Origin: Streptomyces sp. YIM 130001
GTDB lineage: Bacteria; Actinomycetota; Actinomycetes; Streptomycetales; Streptomycetaceae
Direction of reading: 5' to 3'
DNA length: 64,000 bases
NCBI RefSeq assembly: GCF_003574445.1
Contig: NZ_KZ984551.1
Location: 62,001-126,000, forward strand
Positions 26,434-37,180 of this stretch are shown one piece after another. Position 1 is the stretch's first letter; each line of letters starts with the position of its first letter. The notes beneath the pieces are model-generated. The model had not been told where the DNA came from and ran no database searches. It saw only the letters and a list, made by a program, of their open reading frames with translations. A program made the position numbers and the translations under genes.

Positions 26434-27120
26434 TCAGTGGCCGCACGCCCAGGCCGCGGAGGCGGTTGTGGCGGCGGCCTTCTCCCGCAGGGCGCGCACG
26501 GCGGCGGCCGGGTCGTCGGCGCCGTAGACGGCCGATCCGGCGACGAACACATCCGCGCCGGCCTCCGCGCACCGCTCGATCGTCGAGTCGGAGACACCGC
26601 CGTCGACCTGCAGCCAGAGCTCGAGGCCGTGCTTGGAGATGAGCTCACGAGTACGGCGGATCTTCGGCAGCATGATGTCGAGGAACGCCTGCCCGCCGAA
26701 GCCCGGCTCCACGGTCATGACCAGGAGCATGTCGAGCTCGGGAAGCAGATCCTCGTAGGGCTCGATCGGAGTGGCCGGCTTCAGGGCCATCGAGGCGCGG
26801 GCACCCTTGGCACGGATCTCCCGGGCCAGCCGCACGGGCGCGGCGGCGGCCTCCGCGTGGAACGTGACCGAGCCGGCGCCGGCTTCGACGAAGCCCGGAG
26901 CCCAGCGGTCCGGTTCGTCGATCATCAGGTGGCAGTCCAGCGGGGTGTCGGTCGCGCGGCTCAGCGACTCCACGATCGGAACCCCGAGCGTCAGATTCGG
27001 GACGAAGTGGTTGTCCATGACGTCGACGTGGAGCCAGTCGGCGCCGTCGACCGCCTTGGCCTCGTCGGCGAGCCGCGCGAAATCCGCGGACAGGATGCTG
27101 GGGCTGATCTGAACTGCCAT
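26434..27120 (-). CDS. rpe: ribulose-phosphate 3-epimerase
   Basis: 228 residues, TIM barrel. Metal and catalytic positions are visible: [19 protein letters not shown] (His and Asp ligands), DCHLMI (His), TVEPGFGGQ, and LQVDGGV (Asp). It interconverts ribulose 5-phosphate and xylulose 5-phosphate in the pentose phosphate pathway. ATG start at the edge of the conserved sequence. The last ~12 residues are Ala-rich and unconserved. The SorC regulator follows after 109 bp. Confidence 0.95.
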   Translation of the reverse strand: MAVQISPSILSADFARLADEAKAVDGADWLHVDVMDNHFVPNLTLGVPIVESLSRATDTPLDCHLMIDEPDRWAPGFVEAGAGSVTFHAEAAAAPVRLAREIRAKGARASMALKPATPIEPYEDLLPELDMLLVMTVEPGFGGQAFLDIMLPKIRRTRELISKHGLELWLQVDGGVSDSTIERCAEAGADVFVAGSAVYGADDPAAAVRALREKAAATTASAAWACGH

Positions 27121-27206
27121 GCCCCAAGCCTGCCATGCCCCAGGGCGGTTGCCACCGGCGGTCCGCCACGGCTCGTCCCCGAGGCGGTGACGGGGCGCGG
27201 CCGTCG

Positions 27207-28637
27207 CTACGCCGTGCGCCGGATCAGCGCCAGGTACATGGCGTCCGTGCCGTGCAGGTGCGGCCAGAGCTGGACGTCGGGGCCGTCGCCGAGGGCCGGG
27301 ACGCCGGGCATGAACGGGCGGGCGTCGAGGAGTTCGGCGTCGTCCCGCGCGCGCAGTACGTCGTCCACGACGGCCCTGGTCTCCGCGAGGTGCGGCGAGC
27401 AGGTGGCGTACCCGACGACCCCTCCGGGGCGCACCGCCGCCAACGCCTCGGTCAGCAGCGCCCGCTGCAGCGGCGCGAACCCGTCGAGGTCCGCGGGCCG
27501 ACGGCGCCAGCGGGCCTCCGGGCGGCGGCGCAGGGCGCCGAGGCCGGTGCACGGCACGTCCATCAGGACCCGGTCGAAGCTGCCGGGCCGCCACGCCGGA
27601 CGCGTCCCGTCGGCGGCGATCACCTGGTACGGCCCCGGATTCCCCGCCAGTGCCTGCTGCACGAGCCCCGCACGGTGCGGCTGCAGCTCGGAGGCGACGA
27701 GGAGCGCGTCGCGCTCCGCGGCGAGCCCGGCGAGCAGCGCCGCCTTGCCTCCGGGGCCCGCACAGCCGTCCAGCCAGCGCCTGTCGGTTCCTTCCACGGG
27801 GGCCGCGGCCAGCGCGAGCGCGACCAGCTGGCTGCCTTCGTCCTGCACGCCGGCGAGCCCGTCGCGCACCGCTTCGACAGCGCCCGGTTCACCGCCCTCG
27901 GCCAGGCGTACGGCGAGCGGGGACCAGCGTCCGGGCAGTGCCGCGTCGGAGCCGGCGGAGGTGAGGAGGTCGTCGGCCGTGGTGCGGCCGGGGCGGGCGA
28001 CCAGGGTGACCTCGGGCCGTTCGTTGTCCGCCTCGAGCAGGTCCTCGATGCCGGCGCGTGGCCCGCCCAGCGCGTCCCACAGCGCGGAGACGATCCACCG
28101 CGGGTGGGAGTGGACCACCGAGAGATGGTCTTCGGGGTCGTCGTCCCAGGACGGAGCCACCTTCTCCAGCCAGGTGTCCAGATCGTCCGCGGAGACCTTG
28201 CGCAGCACGGCGTTCACGAACTTGGCACGGCCGTCGCCGAGGACGACCCTGGCCAGTTCCACACTGGCCGAGACCGCCGCGTGGGTGGGGATCCTGGTGC
28301 CGAGCAGCTGGTGCGTGCCGAGGCTCAGTACGTCGAGCACCGGCGGGTCCACCTCGCGCAGCGGCCGGTCGATGCAGGCTGCGATGACCGCGTCGTAGCT
28401 GCCCTGCCTGCGGAGCGTGCCGTAGACGAGTTCGGTGGCGAGTGCGGCGTCGCGGTTGTCGAAGTCGCCCTTCTCGCGGGCCTTGCGGAGCAGCGGCGGC
28501 AGCACCAGGTTCGCGTAGGCGTCCCGCTCGTCCACCGCCCGCAGCGCCTCGAAGGCGAGGATGCGTACCGGGTCCTTCTGCGGTCGGCGGTACGGCTTGG
28601 CCGGCTTCTTTGGGCGGCGACGCTGCTGGTCAGACAC
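27207..28637 (-). CDS. rsmB: 16S rRNA (cytosine-967-C5) methyltransferase RsmB
   Basis: 476 residues. After a basic N-terminal tail ([13 protein letters not shown]) comes a NusB-like RNA-binding domain (~20-165), then an m5C methyltransferase domain: the SAM motif [14 protein letters not shown], motif [22 protein letters not shown], and motif VI with the catalytic Cys ([13 protein letters not shown]). It methylates helix 31 of 16S rRNA. GTG start with GGAGC upstream. It follows fmt on the same strand, the usual fmt-rsmB order. Confidence 0.95.
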   Translation of the reverse strand: MSDQQRRRPKKPAKPYRRPQKDPVRILAFEALRAVDERDAYANLVLPPLLRKAREKGDFDNRDAALATELVYGTLRRQGSYDAVIAACIDRPLREVDPPVLDVLSLGTHQLLGTRIPTHAAVSASVELARVVLGDGRAKFVNAVLRKVSADDLDTWLEKVAPSWDDDPEDHLSVVHSHPRWIVSALWDALGGPRAGIEDLLEADNERPEVTLVARPGRTTADDLLTSAGSDAALPGRWSPLAVRLAEGGEPGAVEAVRDGLAGVQDEGSQLVALALAAAPVEGTDRRWLDGCAGPGGKAALLAGLAAERDALLVASELQPHRAGLVQQALAGNPGPYQVIAADGTRPAWRPGSFDRVLMDVPCTGLGALRRRPEARWRRRPADLDGFAPLQRALLTEALAAVRPGGVVGYATCSPHLAETRAVVDDVLRARDDAELLDARPFMPGVPALGDGPDVQLWPHLHGTDAMYLALIRRTA

Positions 28638-28683
28638 GAAAAAGGTGCTCCGGATCCTGGATGAACTGGCCCGTCAAGGCTAA

Positions 28684-28708
28684 CGGGTGGCAACCCGCCG
28701 GCCACCCG
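28684..28708 (-). terminator. possible fmt/rsmB intergenic hairpin
   Basis: CGGGTGG / CCACCCG arms (7 bp, 11-nt loop) about 50 nt after the fmt stop and just before rsmB. It is weak, and could be partial termination or simply chance in GC-rich sequence. Confidence 0.3.
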
Positions 28709-28757
28709 CGCGAGGCCCCCTGCCCGACGGGCGCCGACCGCCGTCACGCGTGCCCGG

Positions 28758-30514
<1,757 letters not shown>

Positions 30515-30598
30515 CCCCCGCGCTGCGCCCTGGTCCCGGGCCACCTGCTCGGCAGCAGTCGCCGACTCTGCTCGCCACGGCCCTGGTCCGGTCGTACG

Positions 30599-30629
30599 GA
30601 TGCCCCCGCTTCCTCCTGGCGGGGGCATC
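30599..30629. terminator. bidirectional terminator
   Basis: GATGCCCCCGC / GCGGGGGCATC, perfect 11-bp arms with a 9-nt loop, between the convergent HTH gene and the HelD-type helicase. Confidence 0.75.
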
Positions 30630-30665
30630 GGCATGTCCGCTCGGCCTCGACGGGGCCCACCCGCG

Positions 30666-32723
30666 TCAGGCCGGGCGCAGCGCGGACGGCAGCGGTTCGC
30701 GGTGGACGATGTGCAGGTACGAGACGGCCCGGGTGACCGCCACGTAGAGCCGGTTCAGGCCGCGCCTCTCGGCCCGGACGATCGCCGCCGGCTCGACCAC
30801 GACCACATGGTCGTACTCGAGGCCCTTGGCCGCCGATGCGGGGACGACGGTGACGCCGGCCCCGAGCGATTCCGGGCCCGCCGCATGGAGGCCGGCCGCG
30901 CTCAGCGCCGCGTGGAGCCCCGGGGCGTCCGCGTCGGCGGCGATGACGCCGACCGACCCGGCTCGTTCCCGGGCGGTCCGTACCGCCGCGACTGTCGCCG
31001 CCGCCGTGTCGTCCGCCGCCTCGATCGTCACCTCGCCGTCGCGGCGCAGCGACCGGGCGGGAGCCACCTCGGCATCCAGCTGCCCGAGGATCCCGTTGGC
31101 CAGCTCCGCGACAGCGCCCGGGAGGCGGAACCCGGTGGTGAGCGGGGCGATCGTGGCGTCCGGCTTCCCGAGCTGCGCGAGGAACCCCGCCCAGCCGCCG
31201 GCAGCCCACGGCGCGGTTCCCTGCGCCAGGTCGCCGAGCACGGTGAGCGATCCGGAGGACGAGCGCCTGGCGATGGCCCTGCACTGCATGGCAGACAGGT
31301 CCTGCGCCTCGTCGACCACCACATGCCCGTAGCCGGCGGGCCGTTCGACGAGTCCGGCGAGTTCGTCGAGCAGCACCAGGTCGGCCTCCGACCAGCCGCC
31401 CGCGCGCCGGGGTGTGTCGCGCAGCAACTCCCGCTGCTCGTCCGGTCCGAGCAGCCCGTCGGCCGCTGCCGCCAGCACGTCGGCACGGGTCAGCAGATCA
31501 CCGAGCACCCGCTCCGGCTGTACGGAGGGCCATACGGCGTCGAGCAGTGCGGTGAGCGGCCGGGCCCGGGAGATCTTCTGGGTCCAGGCGCGGGTACGGG
31601 GTCCCGCCCGGCGCTCGGCCTGCACCTGGACCGCGCCGACGATGCGCGTGCGGACGCGCTCCCGCCCCACCGCGTGGGCGGGCCCTTCGGTGCGCACGTC
31701 GAGCACGATCCGCTGCAGTTCGTCCCCCGACACCCGCCAGCGGTAGGAGCCGTCAGGCACGACGAGCGGCGTCGCCAGGTCCGTCCGTACGCATGCGTAG
31801 AGCGCGCGGTGCAGGACGTCCGCCATGCGGGCGTCGTGCTTGAGGATCTCCGCGGCCTCGCTGTCCCGCACGGTCACCGGATGGCGGGCGATCTCGTCGC
31901 CGAGCGTGGACTGCCGCACTCCGGTCTCGCCGAGCGAGGGCAGGACCTCGGAGATGTAGGAGAGGAAGGCGCGGTTGGGCCCGAGGATCAGCATGCCGGC
32001 GCGCTGGATGCGCCGCGGGGAGGTGTAGAGGAGGTACGCGGCGCGGTGCAGCCCGACGGCGGTCTTGCCTGTGCCCGGGGCGCCCTGGACGCAGAGGCTG
32101 ACGCCCAGCCCTTGACGTACCAGGTCGTCCTGCTCCGGCTGGATCGTCGCCGCGATGTCGCGCATCGGACCGATCCGCGGGCGCTCGATCTCTCCGGTGA
32201 CGATGCGGCTCTCGTGCGTCTCGCCCCCGGACCCGCCCTCGTCCAGATGCTCGTCCTCCAGGCCGGTCAGCTCGTCGGATTCGCCCCGGCCGGACGGCGA
32301 CCAGCCGAATCGGCGCCGGACCGCGACGCCTTGCGGTTCGCCGGCGCTCGCCTGGTAGAAGGCACGCGCCACCGGTGCCCGCCAGTCGACCACGAGCGGC
32401 GGGGCCGACGGGTGGTCGGTGATGCGCATACGACCGATGTGGTACGTCTGCCCGGCGTGGTCCGCCGCGGTGCGCGGGTCCGCTGCGAAGTCGAGGCGGC
32501 CGAAGAAGAGCGGACCGGGCGGCAGTTCCCGCAACTCCTTGTACTGGGTGCGGAGTTGACGGCCGAGGACTTCGGCGTCGGCGCCGGACGCGGAGACGTT
32601 CTCGCCGACCACGACCTGATCACGGGCGCCGTCGACCATACGGTCGAGCGCGGCGCGGCACGCGTCGTGGTGGGCGCGCTCCTGACTGAGGGCGTCACTG
32701 AGTGCGGAGTCGGGGCTTGGCAT
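30666..32723 (-). CDS. HelD-family superfamily 1 helicase (RNA polymerase recycling type)
   Basis: 685 residues. An N-terminal helical arm (~8-70) precedes LFFGRLDF and the VVDWRAPVARAFY signature of HelD proteins, Walker A GAPGTGKT at ~214-221, Walker B/motif II VVVDEAQDLS, motif IV-like TTGFRLPGAVAEL, and motif VI NRLYVAVTRAV. Actinobacterial HelD/HelR proteins remove RNA polymerase from DNA, and HelR gives rifamycin tolerance (family knowledge). The ATG at 32723 was chosen; it has almost no Shine-Dalgarno and CATTAT lies 10 nt upstream, so a leaderless mRNA is possible. It follows a TetR gene with a dyad in the gap. Confidence 0.85.
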   Translation of the reverse strand: MPSPDSALSDALSQERAHHDACRAALDRMVDGARDQVVVGENVSASGADAEVLGRQLRTQYKELRELPPGPLFFGRLDFAADPRTAADHAGQTYHIGRMRITDHPSAPPLVVDWRAPVARAFYQASAGEPQGVAVRRRFGWSPSGRGESDELTGLEDEHLDEGGSGGETHESRIVTGEIERPRIGPMRDIAATIQPEQDDLVRQGLGVSLCVQGAPGTGKTAVGLHRAAYLLYTSPRRIQRAGMLILGPNRAFLSYISEVLPSLGETGVRQSTLGDEIARHPVTVRDSEAAEILKHDARMADVLHRALYACVRTDLATPLVVPDGSYRWRVSGDELQRIVLDVRTEGPAHAVGRERVRTRIVGAVQVQAERRAGPRTRAWTQKISRARPLTALLDAVWPSVQPERVLGDLLTRADVLAAAADGLLGPDEQRELLRDTPRRAGGWSEADLVLLDELAGLVERPAGYGHVVVDEAQDLSAMQCRAIARRSSSGSLTVLGDLAQGTAPWAAGGWAGFLAQLGKPDATIAPLTTGFRLPGAVAELANGILGQLDAEVAPARSLRRDGEVTIEAADDTAAATVAAVRTARERAGSVGVIAADADAPGLHAALSAAGLHAAGPESLGAGVTVVPASAAKGLEYDHVVVVEPAAIVRAERRGLNRLYVAVTRAVSYLHIVHREPLPSALRPA

Positions 32724-32737
32724 TCCACCAGCATAAT

Positions 32738-32767
32738 GCAACCGAGTAACGTTTTTTATCCGGTTGC
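32738..32767. promoter_or_regulatory. candidate TetR operator between tetR and helD genes
   Basis: A 30-bp dyad with GCAACCG / CGGTTGC outer arms and TAA/TTA matches further in (10 of the outer 12 positions pair). The core AACGTTTTTT is unusually AT-rich for this window. It ends 15 bp before the helicase ATG, where a bound repressor would block the promoter. Confidence 0.55.
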
Positions 32768-32778
32768 CTCACGCGCAC

Positions 32779-33408
32779 TCACGCCAGCCGCGGCAACCCG
32801 GCCTCGAGCTGGGCGAACGCGGCATCGGCCACCTCGGCCGCCTCGGGGTGGAGATCGTCCGCCGCTCGGCCGTCCTTGATCTGCCGCCAGTTCTCCTGCG
32901 CGAGGATGCGCTGCACGGCGACGATCTGCCCGGCAGCGAGCCGGGCCTGGACGGCGCCGCCCGCCGCTGCGCGCAGGGCGTCGGCCAGAGCGCTTTCATT
33001 CCGTTCCACATACGCGTGCAGCCGAGCCACGAGCGACGGGGTCGTGTAGACGAGGCGGTGGTAGGCGAGCACTTCGGCGTCGTCGTTGAGACCGGTCACC
33101 GGATCGCGCCGGTCGAGGCCGTCCAGGAAATGCCGCCGCAGCGCCGCGAGCGGCGAGTACTCGTCGGCCCGCCCCGCGACCACCTGGGCGGCCTCCCCCG
33201 CATGGTCGGCGAGACGGTGCAGGACGAGGTCCTCCTTGGCCGGGAAGTAGCGGAAGAGCGTCGGCTTGGAGATGTCCACGGCGGCCGCGACGTCGGCGAC
33301 CGTCACGCCTTCGAAGCCCTTCTCCAGGAACAGCCCGATGGCCGTGTCCGACAGCCGTCGGTACATCTGCAGCTTCTTGCGTTCACGCAGCCCGCCAACC
33401 TCACTCAT
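32779..33408 (-). CDS. TetR-family transcriptional regulator
   Basis: 209 residues. N-terminal HTH of the TetR type (LSDTAIGLFLEKGFEGVTVADVAAAVDISKPTLFRYFPAKEDLV), then a helical ligand domain with HRLVYTTPSLVARLHAYVERNE and AALRRHFLDGLD. The ATG at 33408 has no good Shine-Dalgarno. It lies 55 bp upstream of the HelD gene on the same strand. A 15-bp palindrome, GGCCGTG-c-CACGGCC (33438-33452), lies just upstream and could be a second site or the priA terminator. Confidence 0.88.
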   Translation of the reverse strand: MSEVGGLRERKKLQMYRRLSDTAIGLFLEKGFEGVTVADVAAAVDISKPTLFRYFPAKEDLVLHRLADHAGEAAQVVAGRADEYSPLAALRRHFLDGLDRRDPVTGLNDDAEVLAYHRLVYTTPSLVARLHAYVERNESALADALRAAAGGAVQARLAAGQIVAVQRILAQENWRQIKDGRAADDLHPEAAEVADAAFAQLEAGLPRLA

Positions 33409-33480
33409 GCCGAGGAGCCTACGCAGCCCGGGCGCGGGGCCGTGCCACGGCCGACGTCCGCACAAGCATCCGGTGCGCGC

Positions 33481-35634
33481 TCACCCGATGTCCGGCGGAT
33501 CGATCCTGATCCGTACCGCGTCGCCGTCCGCCCGGTTGTTCCGTGCCATCCGGGCGGCCTGCGCCGCCTTCAGAGCTGCGGCGAGCGCCGCTCCACTACC
33601 CGGCGGCACCCGCACCAGCGCCCGCTCCCACTGCTCGCCCGGCGGCGGTCCACCGGCCCTGCTCGGCCGTCCCGGATCGGTCACCGGCAGCGGGACGGGG
33701 CCCAACACCTCGGCGGCATCAGGCAGTTCAGCAGTAGCCAGGAACTCGGCGAGCGCCTCGTCCCGCCCGGACACCGCGGCCATCCGCGACACCGGCGGAA
33801 AACCCAGCTCCGTACGGTCCGCGAGTTCCCGCACCGCGTGCCCGACGGGATCCCAGCGCACCAGGGCCTGCACCGGCCGCAGCGTCGGCTCGGCGACCAC
33901 CACCACGGTGCCGCCCGCGCTCTGCGGCCGCACCAGGGACGACGCCCCGATCCAGCGGCGCAGCGCCTCCTCACCGGCCCGTAGGTCGGGCCGCCCCAGC
34001 ATGGCCCAGCCGTCCAGCAGCAGCGCGGCCGCGTAACCGCCCTCGGCCACCGGCTCGGCCCCCGGTGTGCAGACGACGAGCGCGGGACCACCCGGCACGG
34101 TGTCCAGGATCTGCTCACGCCCCGAGGTCCGCACCGGCACCGCCGGGAAGGCCCGCCCGAGCTCCTCCGCGGTCCGCCGCGCCCCCACCACCTGGGCGCG
34201 CAGCCGAAATCCGCCGCACTCGGGGCAGTGCCAGTCACTCTCGCCACGTCCGCACCAGGTGCAGGTCGGCGGCCCCGTGTCGTGCGCCTCGAGCGGCCCC
34301 GCGCAGTGCCGGCAGCGGGCGGGTGCCCGGCACCGGTCGCAGGCGAGCCGCGGCACGTATCCGCGCCTCGGGACCTGCACCAGTACAGGCCCGGCCTCGA
34401 GCCCCTTGCGTACGGTCTGCCAGGCGAGGGTGGGCAGCCGGGCCGCGCGCGCCGCCTCGTCGCGGGCCAGATCGCCGTCACCGACCGTCCGCACCAGCGG
34501 CGCCGCGGCCCGCACTTGGGAACGCTCGGCCACCAACGGCCGTGCCCAGCCGCTCTCCACGAGCTGCGCGGCCTCCACCGTGCAGCTGTGACCGCCGACC
34601 AGGAAGGCGCATCTGTCGAGCGCCGCACGGAGTTGCAGGACCTCGCGGGCATGCGGCTGCGGCGCGTGCAGTTCGCTGTGGCTGCCGTCCCCGTCGTCCC
34701 AGACGGCCACCAGACCGAGGTCCTGTACGGGAGCGAACATCGCGGCCCGGGTGCCGACCACGGCTCGCAGCGCACCGCGGCGGACGGCCAACCACTCGCG
34801 GTAGCGCTTCTCCGGTCCCGCGTCCGCGGTCAGCAGGGCGTGCCGTCCGGTGCCCAGCAGCTCGGTCAGCGCACCGTCGACCCTCCCCGCGGTCCTTCCG
34901 TCCGGTACGACCACGAGCGCGCCCCGCCCGGAGGCGAGGGTCGCGGCCACGGCCCGCGCCAACTCCTCGGCCCAGTACGGCCCCGGCAACGCGTTCCACA
35001 CAGCCCGGGGGGAGCCGCCGCCGGCCAGGGCGTCAAGGAACGCCGGCCCGTTCTCGTAGCGCGTGAAGGTGCCCGGCTCGGGCGCCGGCGGCGGGGGCAG
35101 CGGATCCGGCGACGGTTTGCGCTCGGCGCGGGCGTTGCGCGGCGGCACGGCCAGGGTGAGTACGTCGGCGAGGCTGCCCGCGTAACGGTCGGCGACGGCA
35201 CGGGCGAGCCCGAGCAGTTCGGGCCCCAACACCGGCTCCGGCGAGACGACTTGGGCGAGAGCCGCGAGCGGGCCCGAGTAGTCCGACTCGGCCCGGCGCT
35301 CGATCAGGAAGCCGCTGATCAGGCCACCGCCCTCGCGGCGTCCCCCACGTACCTGGTGCCGGCCTGCCCCGAAACGGACCCGGACCCGGACTCCGGGCTG
35401 CGCCTCTGCGTCGAGCTCCTCCGGGACTGCGTAGTCGAAGTAGCGGTCGAGATGGAGGACGCCCTTGTCCACCAGGACGCGCGCGACCGGGAGTTCGGCG
35501 GCAACGTTGGCGCCGCGCCAGGTCCGGGGCTTCGCCCGGGGCACCTTGGCCTGGCGCACCGACTCGCGGATGAGCGCGAGCTGCTCGGGCGGCGCGGTTT
35601 CCGCGCCCTCGCTGTCCTCGTTCTCGCTGCTCAC
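33481..35634 (-). CDS. priA: primosomal protein PriA-like (ATPase motifs lost)
   Basis: 717 residues from a GTG at 35634; a longer frame to 35709 would run into the metK terminator. The N-terminal 3'-DNA-binding domain (VDKGVLHLDRYFDYAVPE), the helicase-like core and the eight-cysteine zinc region (CDRC, CRHC, CTWC, CPEC) are present. The Walker A position reads GPYWAEEL instead of GSGKTEVY, and the DEEH box reads DDGD. This is a known trait of actinobacterial PriA, which probably acts structurally in replication restart without unwinding DNA. It is downstream of metK. Confidence 0.9.
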   Translation of the reverse strand: MSSENEDSEGAETAPPEQLALIRESVRQAKVPRAKPRTWRGANVAAELPVARVLVDKGVLHLDRYFDYAVPEELDAEAQPGVRVRVRFGAGRHQVRGGRREGGGLISGFLIERRAESDYSGPLAALAQVVSPEPVLGPELLGLARAVADRYAGSLADVLTLAVPPRNARAERKPSPDPLPPPPAPEPGTFTRYENGPAFLDALAGGGSPRAVWNALPGPYWAEELARAVAATLASGRGALVVVPDGRTAGRVDGALTELLGTGRHALLTADAGPEKRYREWLAVRRGALRAVVGTRAAMFAPVQDLGLVAVWDDGDGSHSELHAPQPHAREVLQLRAALDRCAFLVGGHSCTVEAAQLVESGWARPLVAERSQVRAAAPLVRTVGDGDLARDEAARAARLPTLAWQTVRKGLEAGPVLVQVPRRGYVPRLACDRCRAPARCRHCAGPLEAHDTGPPTCTWCGRGESDWHCPECGGFRLRAQVVGARRTAEELGRAFPAVPVRTSGREQILDTVPGGPALVVCTPGAEPVAEGGYAAALLLDGWAMLGRPDLRAGEEALRRWIGASSLVRPQSAGGTVVVVAEPTLRPVQALVRWDPVGHAVRELADRTELGFPPVSRMAAVSGRDEALAEFLATAELPDAAEVLGPVPLPVTDPGRPSRAGGPPPGEQWERALVRVPPGSGAALAAALKAAQAARMARNNRADGDAVRIRIDPPDIG

Positions 35635-35684
35635 AGCCCCATCCCTATCAGACCCCTCCGACAACGGCCCCGCCGGCGACAGCA

Positions 35685-35721
35685 CGAAGCCCCCTGCCGC
35701 CACGGGCAACAGGGGGCTTCG
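35685..35721 (-). terminator. metK terminator
   Basis: CGAAGCCCCCTG / CAGGGGGCTTCG, perfect 12-bp arms with a 13-nt loop, 18 bp after the metK stop and before priA. Confidence 0.8.
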
Positions 35722-35738
35722 CGATGACGCTGCAGGTG

Positions 35739-36947
35739 TTACACGCCGACAGCTGCCCGCAGGGCGTCGACGCGGTCGGTGCGCTCCCAGGTGAAGTCCG
35801 GGATGGCGCGGCCGAAGTGGCCGTACGCGGCGGTCTGCGCGTAGATCGGCCGCAGCAGGTCCAGGTCGCGGATGATCGCCGCGGGACGCAGGTCGAAGAC
35901 CGTGGAGATCGCGGCCTCGATCTTGTGCACGTCCACCGTCGCCGTGCCGAAGGTCTCGACGAACAGACCCACCGGCTCCGCCTTGCCGATCGCGTACGCG
36001 ACCTGCACCTCGCAGCGGGCCGCGAGACCGGCGGCCACCACGTTCTTCGCCACCCAGCGCATCGCGTACGCGGCCGAACGGTCCACCTTGGACGGGTCCT
36101 TGCCGGAGAACGCACCACCACCGTGCCGGGCCATGCCCCCGTAGGTGTCGATGATGATCTTCCGGCCGGTCAGGCCGGCATCGCCCATCGGGCCGCCGAC
36201 CTCGAAGCGCCCGGTCGGGTTGACCAGCAGCCGGTAGCCGTCGGTGTCCAGCTTGATGCCGTCGTCGAGCAGCGCCTTGAGCTCGGGCTCCACCACGAAC
36301 TCCCGGATGTCCGGGGCGAGCAGCGAGTCCAGGTCGATGTCACTGGCGTGCTGCGAGGACACCACCACCGTGTCGAGCCGGACGGCCTTGTCGCCGTCGT
36401 ACTCGATGGTGACCTGCGTCTTCCCGTCGGGACGCAGGTAGGGGATCGTGCCGTTCTTACGGACGTCCGAGAGCCGCTTGGACAGCCGGTGCGCCAGGTG
36501 GATCGGCAGCGGCATCAGCTCGGGAGTCTCGTCCGACGCGTACCCGAACATCAGGCCCTGGTCGCCCGCGCCCTGCTTGTCCAACTCGTCCTCGTCGCCC
36601 TCGACCCGCTTCTCGTACGCGGTGTCTACACCCTGAGCGATGTCCGGGGACTGGGCGCCGATCGACACCGAGACCCCGCAGGAAGCTCCGTCGAAGCCCT
36701 TCTTCGACGAGTCGTACCCGATGTCCAGGATCTTCTCGCGCACCAGCTGCGGGATGGGCGCATAAGCCTTGGTGGTGACCTCGCCGGCCACGTGCACCAG
36801 GCCGGTGGTGATCAGCGTCTCCACGGCCACACGGGAGGAGGGGTCCTCCCGCAGAAGCGCGTCGAGGATGGTGTCGCTGATCTGGTCAGCGATCTTGTCG
36901 GGGTGACCTTCGGTCACGGACTCCGAGGTGAACAGACGACGGGACAC
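35739..36947 (-). CDS. metK: S-adenosylmethionine synthetase
   Basis: 402 residues from a GTG. Seen: [19 protein letters not shown] at the N-terminus (ATP/Mg site), the loop signature [12 protein letters not shown], and the phosphate loop [19 protein letters not shown]. It makes SAM from methionine and ATP. It acts in the cytoplasm as a homotetramer. The ~230-bp upstream region shows a TAAACT sequence suited to a -10 element (near 37032 on the minus strand), but no SAM-riboswitch consensus that I can recognise. Confidence 0.96.
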   Translation of the reverse strand: MSRRLFTSESVTEGHPDKIADQISDTILDALLREDPSSRVAVETLITTGLVHVAGEVTTKAYAPIPQLVREKILDIGYDSSKKGFDGASCGVSVSIGAQSPDIAQGVDTAYEKRVEGDEDELDKQGAGDQGLMFGYASDETPELMPLPIHLAHRLSKRLSDVRKNGTIPYLRPDGKTQVTIEYDGDKAVRLDTVVVSSQHASDIDLDSLLAPDIREFVVEPELKALLDDGIKLDTDGYRLLVNPTGRFEVGGPMGDAGLTGRKIIIDTYGGMARHGGGAFSGKDPSKVDRSAAYAMRWVAKNVVAAGLAARCEVQVAYAIGKAEPVGLFVETFGTATVDVHKIEAAISTVFDLRPAAIIRDLDLLRPIYAQTAAYGHFGRAIPDFTWERTDRVDALRAAVGV

Positions 36948-37180
36948 AACGCTCCCTGGGGTTGCAGCGGCTGCTGGCTATTCATTGGCGGAACCGCCGG
37001 GAGCTGCGCCCGGCATGTACCGCCACCAGTTTATCGGTCGCTTCCGGCCACTGGGCTCTGTGTCTCGCTTATTGGAAGCCCTGTGACCTGCAGCACGGCA
37101 TTCTCCGGTACGAAGATACGTCTTCGCCAGAGGGCAGGTGCCCCAAATCCCGTGTTTTGGGAGGCCCGGACGGGCGAAAG

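Noticed and set aside
26437..28664. Long plus-strand open frames opposite rpe and rsmB (509 and 653 codons)
   Set aside because: Low-complexity Arg/Ala/Ser translations with no ribosome binding site, antisense to two certain genes.
32700..32760. Rifamycin-associated element upstream of the HelD gene
   Set aside because: A GGGGCTTGG stretch lies at 32713-32721, but it is within the coding start and lacks the second inverted half, so it is not taken as such an element.
35634..35709. Upstream ATG start for priA at 35709
   Set aside because: It would place the first codons inside the metK terminator hairpin, and the sequence is not conserved-looking.
37025..37045. WhiG-type promoter (GCCGATAA-like) upstream of metK
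   Set aside because: ACCGATAA is present on the minus strand but there is no TAAA 15-16 bp upstream.
36948..37180. SAM riboswitch upstream of metK
   Set aside because: I looked for SAM-I, SAM-II and SAM-IV style conserved cores and found none; a covariance-model search would settle it.
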